From assembly GCF_003171515.1 (NCBI RefSeq), contig NC_089393.1, forward strand, positions 1,426,001 through 1,490,000: a stretch of DNA of 64,000 nucleotides, written 5' to 3'. Under the pieces are notes generated by a model, which searched no databases, was not told the origin of the DNA, and saw nothing but the letters and a program-made list of their open reading frames with translations. The first letter of the stretch is position 1. Each line of letters opens with the position of its first letter. Of this stretch, positions 22,540-36,838 are shown piece by piece. Position numbers and translations under genes: made by a program. The stretch is from Pyrenophora tritici-repentis (lineage: Eukaryota > Ascomycota > Dothideomycetes > Pleosporales > Pleosporaceae).

Positions 22540-22914
22540 ATAATCCTGGTGTAGAGCATTACATTTGGATTGGAGGTGTACTGTAATGAGCAGTAAATAA
22601 GAACAAACAATATTAACGACAATCAAGTACAAGCCGTGTTCCTCCCATCATGCCTTGGGATGGGAAAAGAACCCAATGAAACAAACACCAACTACCCAAG
22701 ATTCCTCCCAATCGATTCTATTGTATCATCCAAAAACAATCACTAATAAACAAGCATCAAGTTGACGCACAAGTCCTCCAATCAATCCTTAGTATCATGC
22801 AAAACTCCCCAAAAACAAATCATCGTCAACAAATACAAGGTACACACTCCATGTGAATAAAACACCGATGTATCCTCCTACCTCCCGACAGATCTCCCAA
22901 CAGATGACTGCCTA
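22540..22914. other. Convergent intergenic region
   Basis: 375 bp of A/T-rich 3'-UTR-like sequence between convergent genes. No gene seen. Confidence 0.5.
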
Positions 22915-23304
22915 CTAGCAATCCCCAGAGCTCTTTCGCACACCAGCGGGCGTCTCTCCTGGATTCCTGTTCGTCTTAGTTGTGCGGGATATATTTCGCG
23001 GTTTTCTGCCTGGGCGTGCTGATGCTGCAGCTGGGAGCGGGGCGACGACATCGGGCTGTGATGCCGAAATCTCTGGTGATTTTTGGAGTTGAACAACGCC
23101 AGGGTCGCATGATGGCGTGTTTTTGGGAGGTAGGGTGGGGTGGGGTGTTGTAGGTGTGTGGGAGAGTTTGGCCACGGAGGGCTGGGTCGGGGAAGGTTTG
23201 TCGGGTGTCTGGGAAGTGAGGAAGGGGGCGGGTTTGGGGGAAGACAGGTACTGTTCTGCTTCCTCTATCTCCTCTTCCTTTACCATCACCTCCTCTGTGA
23301 TTTT
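22915..23304 (-). other. In-frame coding-like extension beyond a TAG stop
   Basis: Directly after the TAG at 23307..23305 of the upstream gene, the same frame stays open for about 130 codons (KITEEVMVKEEEIEEAEQYL, then P/S/T-rich sequence) to a stop at 22915. Composition matches the protein before the stop. A CAG-to-TAG change would explain it, and there is no plausible intron across the stop. Could be a polymorphic stop, a sequencing error, readthrough or chance in low-complexity DNA. Confidence 0.45.
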
Positions 23305-23814
23305 CTAGACTTCCTGAGCGGCTGGTGAGGCGATAGGTGTCGATGATTTCGCTTCTTCTTCATTCTCAGGATTCTTCATGCCGAAGAAGTTCCTAATTCC
23401 CCTCCTCAGACTCCTGCCCTGCTCAATCTCACGGTACATCTTTTTCGTACCCGCAGCCCGGTACTGCGTCGTTCCCTCCGGAGGGCTCTGCTGCGGTGAG
23501 ATACCCTCAGGGAGTGTGCAGAGAAGGGTGTCGGAGTAGGGGGCAGGAAATTGTATTGTGGGGCGGACTGCCTTTGTGGAAGTCTCGGTTTGGGCGGGTT
23601 GGACCGACGGTAGCAATTCGGTGGATTTCGGAGCACGTCGCAATATAGAGTTATTGAGTAGGTATTTAGAGAAACCTTTGAAGGAGTTTTGTCGAGGGGT
23701 ATGGTTGCGTTGGTTAGAGGAGGTTTGGTTGCGGGTGGGTGTTGGAGTGCCTTGTTGGCGAGTAGCAGGGACGTTTCCTTTACCGTCGTCTGCTTCGTTA
23801 TCTTCTTCGTCTTC

Positions 23815-23850
<36 letters not shown>

Positions 23851-25098
23851 TTCTTCTTCTTTCAGTTCCGGGTAGGATAGACCGTGGGAGGTTTTAGGTC
23901 GAGGTGTATCGTCATATTCATAGACTTGAGCTCGGCCACGGCTGGGCGTCGGGTTTGACGGTCGAGCAAAGTTGGGAGGTAAGGAATCCTTGGCGGAGGA
24001 GGAGGGTGAGGAGGGTGAGGAGGACGGGTATTTGTATGTGCTCCGACCTTGTGCTGACGAAAGTACAGGAGTTGCAGCCTCTTCAACAGCTTCAGGAGAA
24101 GATGGATCCGAAGGGTAGTTATACGGGTTCTGATCAGGTGTAGACGGTGTAGGAATAGCAGCGTCTTCAACGCGTTCTGGGAAAGAGCCAGAGGAAGAAG
24201 GTGCATACTTGTACGTGCTCCTACCCTGTATCGCAGAAGGTGCAAGAGTCTCAACATCTCCAATAGATTCAGGAGAAGAGGAGTCTGAGGGGTAATTAAA
24301 CGGATTCCGATCTAGTGTAGACATCGGCATCTGGGTAAGATCCTCGAACACGCGGTTCGGTATGGTCGGAAGTTCGGACTCTTGCGTAGGCGCAGGGGTA
24401 TGGGAGTCGTAACCCGTCATCTTCACATCTTCATCTTCCAGAACGGAGGAAGAAACTGCGTATTCTCCAACGGCCGCCTGACTCATCGTTGGTGCACCTC
24501 CATCACGGACATCTCTAGGCGGCGAAGAGGGCATCTCAGCCTTTATCTCATCCGCCCTCTCAGTCTTCCTCTTTGCTCTAACCTTCCTCCTCTTGCTCTT
24601 CTTCTCCTGCTTTGCCTCGTTTGTTCTAATTCGCTTCGCCTCGTTCTCTCTAATCTTCTCATCCACATATCCCCAAATCGTCCTCTTTACAGCCTTGACC
24701 GTCTCCTTGCCTTCGCTCTTGCTCAGCTGGCCGTACTCTTTTACCATCTCATCAACCTCCTTCTGCACGAAAGCGATGAGCTCCTTGGGGTTGGCGAAGC
24801 GCTGCTTGATATTAGGGAGATTCTCCAACCAATGCACCATATGGAAGATGGCAAGTTTGACCTTGGCGCGGCTAATCTTGTAGCGATGGATGTAGGTGTA
24901 GATACCCGTTCCAACGACTGCGCCGGCGGTGAAGGCGAGGAGGATAGGGGTGTAGTGGGCGAGATCGAGGGGGAGCGGAGTGGAAGAGAAGAGGTGGCTG
25001 GTTAGGGTTTCGGCGATGGTGGCAAAAGGGAGTTTGGGAGAGGGGAAAGGGGGGCGGTAGTTGGATGGTGGTGTGATGAATTTTGTTGCGGCCCGCAT
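23305..25098 (-). CDS. Membrane-anchored, low-complexity acidic protein of unknown function
   Basis: Single exon on the minus strand. I prefer ATG 25098 (MRAATKFITPPSNYRPP), giving 597 residues; the frame is open to 25275 with earlier ATGs. One membrane segment at about residues 50-70 (YTPILLAFTAGAVVGTGIY) is followed by a basic helical region (LPNIKQRFANPKELIAFVQK; EKKSKRRKVRAKRK) likely to form a coiled coil. The rest is disordered. It contains a duplicated unit (NPFNYPSDSSSPE...GRSTYKY, then NPYNYPSDPSSPE...GRSTYKY) and a run of ten Asp encoded by a GAT microsatellite (near 23820-23850). The N-terminal segment could be a mitochondrial presequence plus anchor. No family recognised. The stop codon itself is suspicious (see the adjoining extension). 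Confidence 0.75.
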
Positions 25099-25612
25099 TG
25101 TAGCTGAAGCCGTTGTAGTAGTAGCGGTGATGGTGATGGGTGGCGCAGTTTTGGTGTGCAGGTCGGTAAACAGGTAGTAGCCCATGTTGTAGGACATGTT
25201 GTCGGTGTAGTTGATGGTGTACTCGTCGAGTGGTTTGTGTCGAATTGACAGCAAGTCGGATCGCAATGTGTGCAATGGTGCAGCAGTCGATATCGGGGCG
25301 ATGTCGAGTTGAGTGCGATGGTGGTAAAAGTGTGGAGATTCCAGCGAGGGGCAAACTAAAAGAGTTGTTGTGCTCCGGGTGGAATAACTGATTCGCCGGT
25401 TGCCTAGAATATTGTGGCAACGACGTTAGTGTTGACAGTGAAAGGCGCGGGGGGGCAACGGGCCTGACCACCCACGCACCTCGACACTCAACTATAGCAA
25501 CGAATCACTCGTTATCGATAATACACTTGGCTTATCGTCCAGTGTATCATATTCCTTCCAGCTCTTATTCCCTTCTTCCCCTTACCATGTCCTCACACAC
25601 GCCTAAACACCC

Positions 25613-25849
25613 TTAACTGTTCCCCCCACCGAACTCCCCAAGTCTAACCTCTCTTCTCTTTCTCCCCCTATCACCAACACCAGAATCCCTACCGAACCCC
25701 ACCCCTCCGCCATAAAGTTCTCTGCTACTCAACGCCCTCCCCGAGAACGGTCTCGCATGACCCGCCTGCTTCAGCCACTTTGCTAGTAGAATCCCTACTA
25801 CACACCAGGCAGATGCTATGACAATGAGGAGGGGGGTGAAGAACTCCAT
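25613..25849 (-). CDS. Small single-pass membrane protein
   Basis: 78 residues from ATG 25849 (MEFFTPLLIVIASAWCVVGI), with one N-terminal hydrophobic helix of about 20 residues followed by a basic, Gly-rich hydrophilic tail (AKWLKQAGHARPFSGRALSS; DRGRKRREVRLGEFGGG). The frame is open upstream to 26065, but that part is Ser/His-rich and UTR-like, so I chose the inner ATG. Looks like the small membrane proteins common in fungal genomes. Function unknown. Confidence 0.6.
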   Translation of the reverse strand: MEFFTPLLIVIASAWCVVGILLAKWLKQAGHARPFSGRALSSRELYGGGVGFGRDSGVGDRGRKRREVRLGEFGGGNS

Positions 25850-26336
25850 TCCTTCTCTTTTATACTTGCATACCGCGAGGCTATGTGAGGGGTGTTCTGT
25901 ATGTGGAATAAACGATGTGTGGCTAGAAAAGAATAAGCGCTTGGGATTGTGATGCGCAGATAGATGCAAAGGCTCGGATACTCGTGAAGATGTGAAAAGG
26001 AAGACAGAGAGAAGATTATACAGAAGAAGGACAAAAGACGAGAGATGTAGTGGTGCAGCAGACAAGCGGAGTAAGATCGGCTATGCATTACGCTAAGACT
26101 CTGAGGGGAAAAGAGGGGGTGAGGCTCTTTCCGCAGATTCCGAGTCCGCGAGACGACGTTTTGCGGACTGAGGGTTTGTTTTCGCATAAAGTTGTGCAAT
26201 TGGCTCAGGGATTGGATATCTTTGAAGATCTTGGTTCGAATTGAAACTATTAGAGATGAAACTAGACCAGTTATTACATTCTTCTGTCATTGGGCACAAC
26301 AGACTCAAAGGGTATACGCGCCAAATCAACGAGATA
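25850..26336. other. Intergenic / upstream leader
   Basis: 487 bp between the small membrane protein gene and the 3' end of the WLM gene. No separate gene seen. Confidence 0.45.
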
Positions 26337-27368
26337 TTACTCTCCAGTCTCTTCCTCCGCCTTCTTCGTCCTCTTCATCCTCTCCTCTGCAGCCCTTGCA
26401 AGCACCTCTCTCCGACTCAAACCCCCATCACCCACACCTCCAGTAGTACTACTTACCCCATTACCTCCTCCCACCGCCGCACTCCCAAGCGTAAACTCAC
26501 CCCCCGTCCAACCCCCATGATCACACACATCCCCATCCTCCCCAGGATCATAAACTTCCTCCTCACCAACTCTCCTCCCACCGCCCCTCCAATCATCCCT
26601 CAATACCTCCTTCTCAATCTTCCCACACAAGTCCCAAAAGTTCCTATCATGCGGACCCCATACACAATGCGCGAGCTCATGACACAGCGTCTTGCGAATA
26701 GTTTTATAGTCACGGTACCCATCGTACGCATCCGTTCGTAACCTGAGTTCAATCACTTCGCCCTTGTTACGGTTGAGGCCGAGCGTACGCGAATCTTGTG
26801 TGGTGTGCATAGCTGGATCCATCTCTGTGAGCAACGGGACGCTGAATTTGTGCGTGCGCATTGCGGCTTTTATCCCCGCGTCGGAGCGCAGGCGCTCGAG
26901 AAAGGCAAGGGAGCGCTCGGGGTGCGGGAGGTAGGGCAGAGGGCGAAGTGTGTGGAATGTGTACTGTGCTTCTTCTTGGAGGCGCTTGGAGTCGCGGGAT
27001 CGGGCGGGCGTGGCGGGCTTGATGGGGCCGGGGCGGCGGGGAGTGGTGGCCGCGGCTATGCTGGAGTTGAGAGAGGCGACAGCTTCTTGTGTGCTGCCCA
27101 TGAGTGTTATTTTCTTGGTGGCAAAAGAGGTCAGGGCTAGGGTTGGGTCTTTGAATGGGGGTTTTTGCAGGCCGAGTTTACCGGCTATGAGGAACTTTTG
27201 GTGGGAGGGTGGAATGGAAAGGGTGGTTGATACGCGCTCGGAGAGGTCGGCGATTGTGGCATCTTGGGGAAAGGACATTGCGATGGGTTTGGAGTGGTGG
27301 GTGAATGTGATTTCGATGCTGTCGCCAGAGCTGGCGTTGAGCGCAGAGGAGGCGTCGGCTTCTGCCAT
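26337..27368 (-). CDS. Ubiquitin-like/WLM-domain zinc metalloprotease (Wss1-type)
   Basis: Intronless, 343 residues, ATG 27368 (MAEADASSALNASSGDSIEI). Residues ~16-92 look like a ubiquitin-like fold (IEITFTHHSKPIAMSFPQDA, FLIAGKLGLQ, KKITLMGS). A WLM metallopeptidase domain follows at ~125-265, with the zinc site HELAHCVWGPHD (His230, Glu231, His234, His240) preceded by TIRKTLC and LGLNRNKGEVIELRLR. The tail is Gly-rich with a basic helix. A ubiquitin-like domain fused to WLM occurs in fission-yeast proteins. The WLM family includes Wss1/SPRTN proteases that clear DNA-protein crosslinks and SUMO-linked substrates. All zinc ligands are present, so activity is expected. The C-terminal 80 residues are low complexity. 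Confidence 0.9.
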   Translation of the reverse strand: MAEADASSALNASSGDSIEITFTHHSKPIAMSFPQDATIADLSERVSTTLSIPPSHQKFLIAGKLGLQKPPFKDPTLALTSFATKKITLMGSTQEAVASLNSSIAAATTPRRPGPIKPATPARSRDSKRLQEEAQYTFHTLRPLPYLPHPERSLAFLERLRSDAGIKAAMRTHKFSVPLLTEMDPAMHTTQDSRTLGLNRNKGEVIELRLRTDAYDGYRDYKTIRKTLCHELAHCVWGPHDRNFWDLCGKIEKEVLRDDWRGGGRRVGEEEVYDPGEDGDVCDHGGWTGGEFTLGSAAVGGGNGVSSTTGGVGDGGLSRREVLARAAEERMKRTKKAEEETGE

Positions 27369-27869
27369 GGTGATCGATGGATGTCGCGATAGAGTTGTGG
27401 GATCTGCTGGATATTTTTATTTTCTGATTTAGTGACTCGAGGTTAGTAGTGATCAAGACATAACGCTTCGCAGCTTGCAACTAAGCCACAGCCTTTTGTG
27501 GTTTCCGTGACGTTCTCCCAGGCTTCCACGCATGATGCCATCGGACATTTGTCATCAAAAAACCCCGACCCAGCGAGAGACGCGACCAGCACCATCATCC
27601 GCCAGACCAACACCGCCCCGGCCTTTCTGCCCATGGACCTAATATAGCGCATGTTGGAAGCGCATCGGGACATCGGGACCCCCGCATTACGACAACGACG
27701 CAAAGGACCGACTAGTGTAGGTATACTATTCGCTACTGAAACGTTTGCCTCAAAGGGTATCAAAGTACCAAAATATACTCCAAAACCATGCCATACCCGC
27801 TCTACCTAAGATATCAACACAGCCACACACACTACTACTCGAAACAAGTCGTTACGGCCAACTAGCCAA
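27369..27869. other. Intergenic region
   Basis: 501 bp between the WLM promoter side and the 3' end of the LicD gene. The minus-strand frame at 27443..27763 has no family resemblance. Nothing firm. Confidence 0.5.
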
Positions 27870-28975
27870 CTAATCCAGCTTCGCCCTCTCCTCTGCCTCG
27901 AGTCTCGCTAATTCCTTTTGTTTTTTACGCTCCTCTTCTTCCTTGTCGAGCGTGTGTTGCGTCTTCACCCATTGTTTCAGCTGGGCATCCCATCGATGTC
28001 TGTTTAGCATGTTAGCCTCCACTGTTTTTCGGAAGATCAAACAATGTACCCTTCAAACTCCGTGACGGTGAGCGCATCTTCCTTGTACTCATCTACGAGT
28101 ATCTTGTCGTAGTTGTATGGCACCTTTGCCGGGACGCCCTCGAACATAGTCTCTCGCATCGGATACAATTCTTCAGTCAAGTATATATGGTAGTTCTTGC
28201 AACTCCACCACCCAGGATGCTCGACGGGATATATCTCGCTCAGGCCCGTTATATCTATGAAAAGACCGTTGCGTGTGTCAATCCATCGCGCGTCGATGAT
28301 GTTTGCGCCGTCGCCGCGCTCACGCTCCCAGATCCACGGGTTCACGTCTAGGAGATACTCTCGTTGCGTTGTTCCGTCGTGCGATATATATTGGTATCTT
28401 GTTTGGTTGTGTACAGAGCCGAGTAGCTGTAATGTCTTGTCGGAGACTTGTGTGTCGAGATCAGTATCCCATGGTAGACGCTGGATGCGCGTTAGCAGTT
28501 GGTCTCCAGTTCATTCAGATTCCCATTACCCTTCCATTCCACCACCATCCGAGTAGTGTGCCGTGCGCTATCCAGGTATCCAAGTCATTCTCGCGGAAAA
28601 AGGCCAAATAGGCGCGGATCATGTGTTTTTGCGTATCGATCCGCTCATCGTCTGAAACAACTTCCTTGAAGTACCGCGCATCATAGTGGCCGAGCGTGAC
28701 TGTGCCTCTTGAGGAGTGTTAGAGAGCGCCATACAATGTGCGTTACCACGGGCGTGGAAATGGCAGGGATGATTGATAACTTACCCGGGCTCGTGGAAGT
28801 ACTTCGTGCTGGGAGGATCCTTTGCCTTCTGCTTCTGCTTCCAGCTTTTATACCCCACATTCCGATCTCCTGTCAAGCTCGCAATTGACCCCTGGTGAGA
28901 GGGTGTGGGTGTAGCAAGCGAAGAAGTAAGGAGTGATGATGTTGCGAGAATAGCTGCGTATGTCGGTAACCGCAT
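27870..28975 (-). CDS. Secreted LicD-family protein
   Basis: Four exons on the minus strand: 28975..28785, 28707..28530, 28480..28050, 27999..27870, giving 309 residues. Introns are 77, 49 and 50 nt with GT-AG ends, and every junction keeps frame. MRLPTYAAILATSSLLTSSL is a signal peptide. The LicD core is clear: YFHEPGG, HYDARYFKEVVSDDER, then WIAHGTLLGWWWNGR, LPWDTDLDTQV, DVNPWIWERERGDGANIID, ARWIDTRNGLFIDITGL and EGVPAKVPYNYDKILVDEY. The acidic PWDTDLD replaces the usual PWDDDLD. LicD relatives add phosphocholine or phosphosugars to surface glycans (fukutin and Mnn4 are distant members). The C-terminus is a short charged helix (DKEEEERKKQKELARLEAEE). The acceptor of exon 2 (CTCAAG/AGG) was chosen to keep frame. 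Confidence 0.88.
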
Positions 28976-31722
<2,747 letters not shown>

Positions 31723-32552
31723 GGCCGTCGGTCAGTATCTGTCTTGTGCGTGGGCGGAATATCTTGCTCTCTGCTCTTTTCCGAGCTTCGTACGGCGGAC
31801 AGCAACATTTCGCGAACGCGCAGACGAGACGTGAGCGGCCGGCATAGCGTGCACGGGCCAGACACGTCTTTTGCTGCCTCGTTTGCTATTTAGTTGGACG
31901 ACAGACGCGACGCGACGCCCCTCCCCCTCCATCCAACCTATCGTTTCCATGCCCGTGTCTGGACCCCCAGTAGCCAAACCCATTGGCCTTTCCTTCTACT
32001 TCTAACTACTTAAACTCCCACTCTTTTCTCTGTCCTACTCTCCTTTCTCGTTTTGCCTCCCTGTCTTTGCTGCTTCTGCCTCTAATCTCGCTTTGATTGA
32101 GTGCAGTAGCGGCTCCCACGCTCATTCCTCCACCCGCCATCTGGCACGTCGTATGAGCATCTGGTATTCCTGCTACGCCTCTCGTCCCCAAGACATCGAC
32201 GAATGCTAGCAGGGATAACGCAAGCGTAAGCGGGAATCGCCTCATCTCCACAGCCAGGTACGTCATCGGCTACCATTCACTCTCACTTTGAAACTTTGTC
32301 GCACGCTTGTCGTTTTTATTTTGTCGTTGTGTATTCGCGTCGCTACCTTTCTCTTCTTTTCCTTATCCCTGCTACACGGCCGCAAACCAAAGCTCGGATG
32401 TGCACATGACATGTCTGTAGCTACGTAGCTCGCTTTAGCGCACTTTCACCGCATACGCCGCGGGCCTCAAGACAATGCATCTACTAATACCATGAGCAAG
32501 TCTGCTTAATACGCCATCCCCATTTACTCACTCGCCTGCAAATAGCGACTCA
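31723..32552. promoter_or_regulatory. Divergent promoter region, RVB2 / coiled-coil gene
   Basis: 830 bp separating the two divergent starts (ATG 31722 minus, ATG 32553 plus). C/T-rich stretches near 31990-32060 and 32280-32365 are typical of fungal promoters. No coding frame of substance. Confidence 0.5.
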
Positions 32553-35500
32553 ATGAGCTTGCGTAGCAAGCGACCTCTGGACTCCCGCTCTCGCGGCGAT
32601 AGTCCCCCCGACAAGAGAAGTCGTCCGCCTGAGCCGCGGCCGGCACGACAAGATAGGGTCAGCTAAGTTTCCCACCCGCCACCTTCAGTGCTGACATAAT
32701 ATAGTACGCCAATACAAATGCTCCCGCCTTTCTGAGCCCTCCATCTTCAAGAAAGAGCTCTCTTGCCGGACTTCCGCCAAAAGCGCGTACAGGTTCAAGA
32801 CTAAGTCCTGACCATCACAGACCAAATTCGGCTGTGGAAAGAAGTCTCCGGCAGGAGCAGGGCCGAGATAATCAGTCTTTTATTAACAATGTCCGCAACA
32901 GGTCTCCCAGTAGCATTGGTAGTGGTGCGTCCACGCCAACTGGACAAGCAGCTCTCCTTGTTCCTTCTATGCTACCGTTAGCGGTGGCGAGGCAGCATCA
33001 AGATGAAGCCACTGGCCCCATCACTATGCAGGCATTACGGCGACTCAAAGCCAGAAAGAAAGACATTGCTTCTCATGCTAGTGCTGCCGTTGCGACGCAA
33101 GAGGATTCACCTGCGCCAGCTGCGTCTACTCCGAAGTCAATTGAACTTCAACTCAAAGTCCATCAGCTCGAAATCGGCCATCTTAAGAAGGAGCGAGAGG
33201 GGCTGATCAACAGACTGAAGAAGATAGAGGCCTCGGTTCAGCAACATGATACACAAGCAGATGTTTCCACAGAAGTTCAGACTCTAAAGAATCGCATGAA
33301 TTCAATCGAGGCGTTCTCATTGGGTACTGAACTTCCCAGTCTGCGCACCGGGATTGAGGAGCTGAAGCCGTCGTTGAACTCTATTGCTAACCTGTCAAAT
33401 CTTGAGCAACAAGTGAAGCCTGTGCTGGACAAGATTGATGACTTTAAAAGTTCGCTTGGTTCCAGGATATCAGATCTAGAGAAGCAGACCGAGCAATTGA
33501 AGCCTCTATCTGACAAGGTCGATCAACTTGCTAATCCTTCCCTACAAGGAGGCGGTAATAAGGATCAGACTGCCATGAACAAAGTAAAGAAGGACTTGAC
33601 CACCTTCTTAGAGCGCAAGATAAATGCGCAGACGATTCAGATCACCAAACTCGAGAGCTCAATAAACGCTCTACCAAAGCCCGCTAGTGAGCAACACATC
33701 AAAGAACTGGTTTTGCAAGAGGTTATGACGAAGACAGACGAAGCTAGGAAAATCTTTCAAAGAGATTGCAAGGCAGTCGAGGAAGAGCTAAAGCAGGTTA
33801 TGAACGATACTCAGCAGTCTCTCTCTGAGGTCCGGACGCAGGTTGGTACTTTCCAGACGTTCAAGGAAACAACTGAAAGGCAAAACATCACCGCACGTTT
33901 CGAAGACTTGCAGAACAGACTTCTCGACGCCGTTTCAAACAACGACAAGACATTTGCCAAGATTGAAAAGCTCAATGACCGCTACGACCATTTCAAGGCA
34001 CGAACTGATGATGGTCTCGAGCATCTTAACAAGTATTGCAAGAACCTTCGTAAGGAACTCCATGACAATCTTTACGAGTATCTCAAGAAGTATCTTCAGG
34101 ACAAGCTCATGGAGAAACTCTACGACGACATTTACGACAACGTCTTGAAGAGCCTCTCGAAAAAAGACAATGAGTTCCGGGCAACGACAGAAGATGCTAT
34201 CAAGAAGCTGACCCGTAACGTGGATCACTTGTTGAATGACACCAGTATATTCGATTCTGTCAAGAAGTTGACTAGCCGTGTGGATGAATTGGAGAACAAG
34301 GATGATGCTGTGGAAAAGATCGCCCGGAAATCTAAATTCAACAAGGTTGGAACGCGCATCCAGGTACCCTCTTCACCCAGCTCGAACGACAACTCCATGG
34401 CCGAAACTTCATCAAGCAATCCAAACCAACGGATAACTCAACTCGAGACAGACCTGGACAATCTTCGACAAGCTTTTGATAAGGTCAAAGGCTTCGCAGC
34501 AGACGTAACAGCTATCAATGGACGACTGGAGAAGGCTGAAGCAACCTTGGAAGGGCTGAGCAAGCTGGAGCAACAGGTTGCTGAGCACGAATCTCTTCGC
34601 TCGAGCATTACTGCGCTGGACGCTCGGTTCACAGACAGCATCCAAGCACTACAACAAGCTCAGAGTACCAGACCAACCATAATCCAACCACAGATTTCCG
34701 GCCCGTCATCTATACCTGATGGGGCTGCAACAAATGCCTCACCAGGCGCCCTCGATCAATTCAACGCAAGTCTGAACGGTCTCCTTAATGAGATGGAAAG
34801 GATTGACGATGAGGTCAACAATGCTCTGATGGCTATCAACACACAAGGCACCAAGATCGAATCGGTGGGGAACATTGTCCCGGATCTGTTCAAGAAACAG
34901 TTCGATCCTTTCAAAACAAAAGTCGAAGACCTAATCAGCACCTTGGATGGCAGGTTAGAGCAGTACCATCAAAACATGGTTAGCATGAGACAGGAAATGC
35001 TGTCGTTGCAAGCGCAACCTCAACAGACTACCTTTGGCCACGCTCAGCAAGCGCAGCTCAATTCCATCATTACAGAGACGAGCGCCTTGAAGAGGAATTT
35101 GAGTGCTTTGGAGTCAGCATTGGAGACAAAGGTGGACGGCACGACACATGATTCCCACATTACTGCCCTCAACTTCGCGTTCCACAACCTGGAGACTCGT
35201 TATGACAATATCACCACTGACGAGCTTTACAAACGCATAACGAGATGGTTCGTACAGACATACCCAGATACATCAGACCTGTTGAATATGTCACGAAGAA
35301 TATCGCAGATGCTCCAGGATATCGAGCAACTGAAGCATTCCCATGGCCAGATTGCCTGGGTTCAGGCTAGCGCGAGCGACATTCAAGGGTTGTGTCGGAA
35401 TGCCACACAACTCCAGCAACTCGCCAAGGATATGCCACAACTCCAGCAGATCGCCAGCAACTCGTCGCAATTACGGGAGCTTGTAGAGTCTCCCCGTCAA

Positions 35501-36838
35501 CCGTCTGATATGTTGGCCAAGATTGACGTAGCCTACAACAACGCACAGAGTGCTTTTTGCAAGGCCGAAGAAGGTCTGGGGCGAATGGACGAACAAGGCA
35601 AAATGCTCGCCAATCTTGAGAGCCGTATTGAGGGCTTGCAGAGTTCGATTCGTGTTCTCACCTCCAGCACTGCGTCACTTGTTAAGCCTGAAGCACTGAA
35701 CGATCTCACGACTACGCTGCAGAAACGACTCCAACAAGTGAAGAGCGAGCTCACTGCCGGAATGCAAGAGTTGCGTAAGAGCTCCGATGACAAGATCCAG
35801 GATATCTGTGTAAGCTCGCAAGGCAATGTCGAAGAGCTACGTAAGCGTAACGACAGTCAGGCTGCAGAGCTGCGTACAACCGACGGCAAGATAGCAGAAT
35901 TTCAATCCAAACTCAACAGGTTTGAAGGCGCACGTACGGTGTCCGATAGCAGGATTCAAGAGTTGGAGAAGTATCAGTCAAAACTCAACGACAAGATCGA
36001 TGACTCACAGAGAGATTCCGAGAAGAAAATTGAAACGTTGAGGACAAGGTTATTTGACGAAGCAAACGAGATGCACGCAAACCTCGACGCTGTCAAGGAA
36101 GAGCTACTCACCACGATCGGAGCCGACAAGAAAGAATCACTTGCGAAAATCGACGATACCGGAACGGAGTTGCCTGAGAAAGTCAACACCGATCTGGTGG
36201 CGAAGATTGGCGTCCAGAAGAAGGTCCTGATGTCAAAGATTGACGACCTGGTGACAAAAGTCGACAACGAGAAGAAGGATGCGATCACCAGATCTGAGGA
36301 CGTCAGAACGAAGCTGCTCGCAACACTTGATGATCGAGTGAAGGCGTTGCTCACGACGATCAACGCCAGCAAGGAGGAGTCGCTCACAACCGCCGAGGGA
36401 AACAAGAACGAGTTGCTGGCAAAGATTGAAATCCTTAGGAAGGATTTGTTGACCAAAATCGCCACCGAGAAGAAGCAGGTGGGTGCGAACTTGCAGAGAG
36501 ACCAAAGCAAACGTGAGAGAGCCGAGGACGATTTGCGAAAATTGATCAATGATGCCAAAGACGACGCAAATCAAAATGTGACCCGCGTTCGGGAGTCACT
36601 CGCTACCCTTCAAACCGAGCTCGATGCCATGACCACTCTTGTCGAACCAAACAGGGCCTTCTTAGGCTCGCTTGGAAGCCTGTACGTGGTCGTTGTGCAG
36701 CTCCAACAGCTCTTTGAGAGCCTCAACCAAAATACAGGCGTGGCACCATTGGAGTTCAACTGGGCGTACTATCTTGCAAATCTCTTGCCAGACGCCAAAC
36801 CCAACGGCACAGGCAGCAGGAAGCCCAGCTTGGCCTAA
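32553..36838 (+). CDS. Large coiled-coil protein of unknown function
   Basis: Two exons, 32553..32657 and 32705..36838, about 1,412 residues. Exon 1 encodes MSLRSKRPLDSRSRGDSPPD and more basic sequence. The 47-nt intron has a weak donor (GTCAGC) but a good TAG acceptor, and both junctions are phase 0. The first ~120 residues are basic and disordered (nuclear-like). From ~160 onward the sequence is almost continuous heptad-type helix rich in Lys, Glu, Gln and Leu. It includes a motif LNKYCKNLRKELHDNLYEYL and a C-terminal third made of loose repeats of the type KESLAKIDDTGTEL / KVLMSKIDDLVTKV / NELLAKIEILRKDL. A short non-coiled end (GVAPLEFNWAYYLANLLPDA) may be a docking segment. It resembles SMC, spindle or tethering proteins only in coil content; no family recognised. 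Confidence 0.82.

Noticed and set aside
24382..25005. 207-codon plus-strand ORF opposite the low-complexity membrane protein
   Set aside because: Leu/Ser-rich antisense shadow of Glu/Lys-rich coding sequence.
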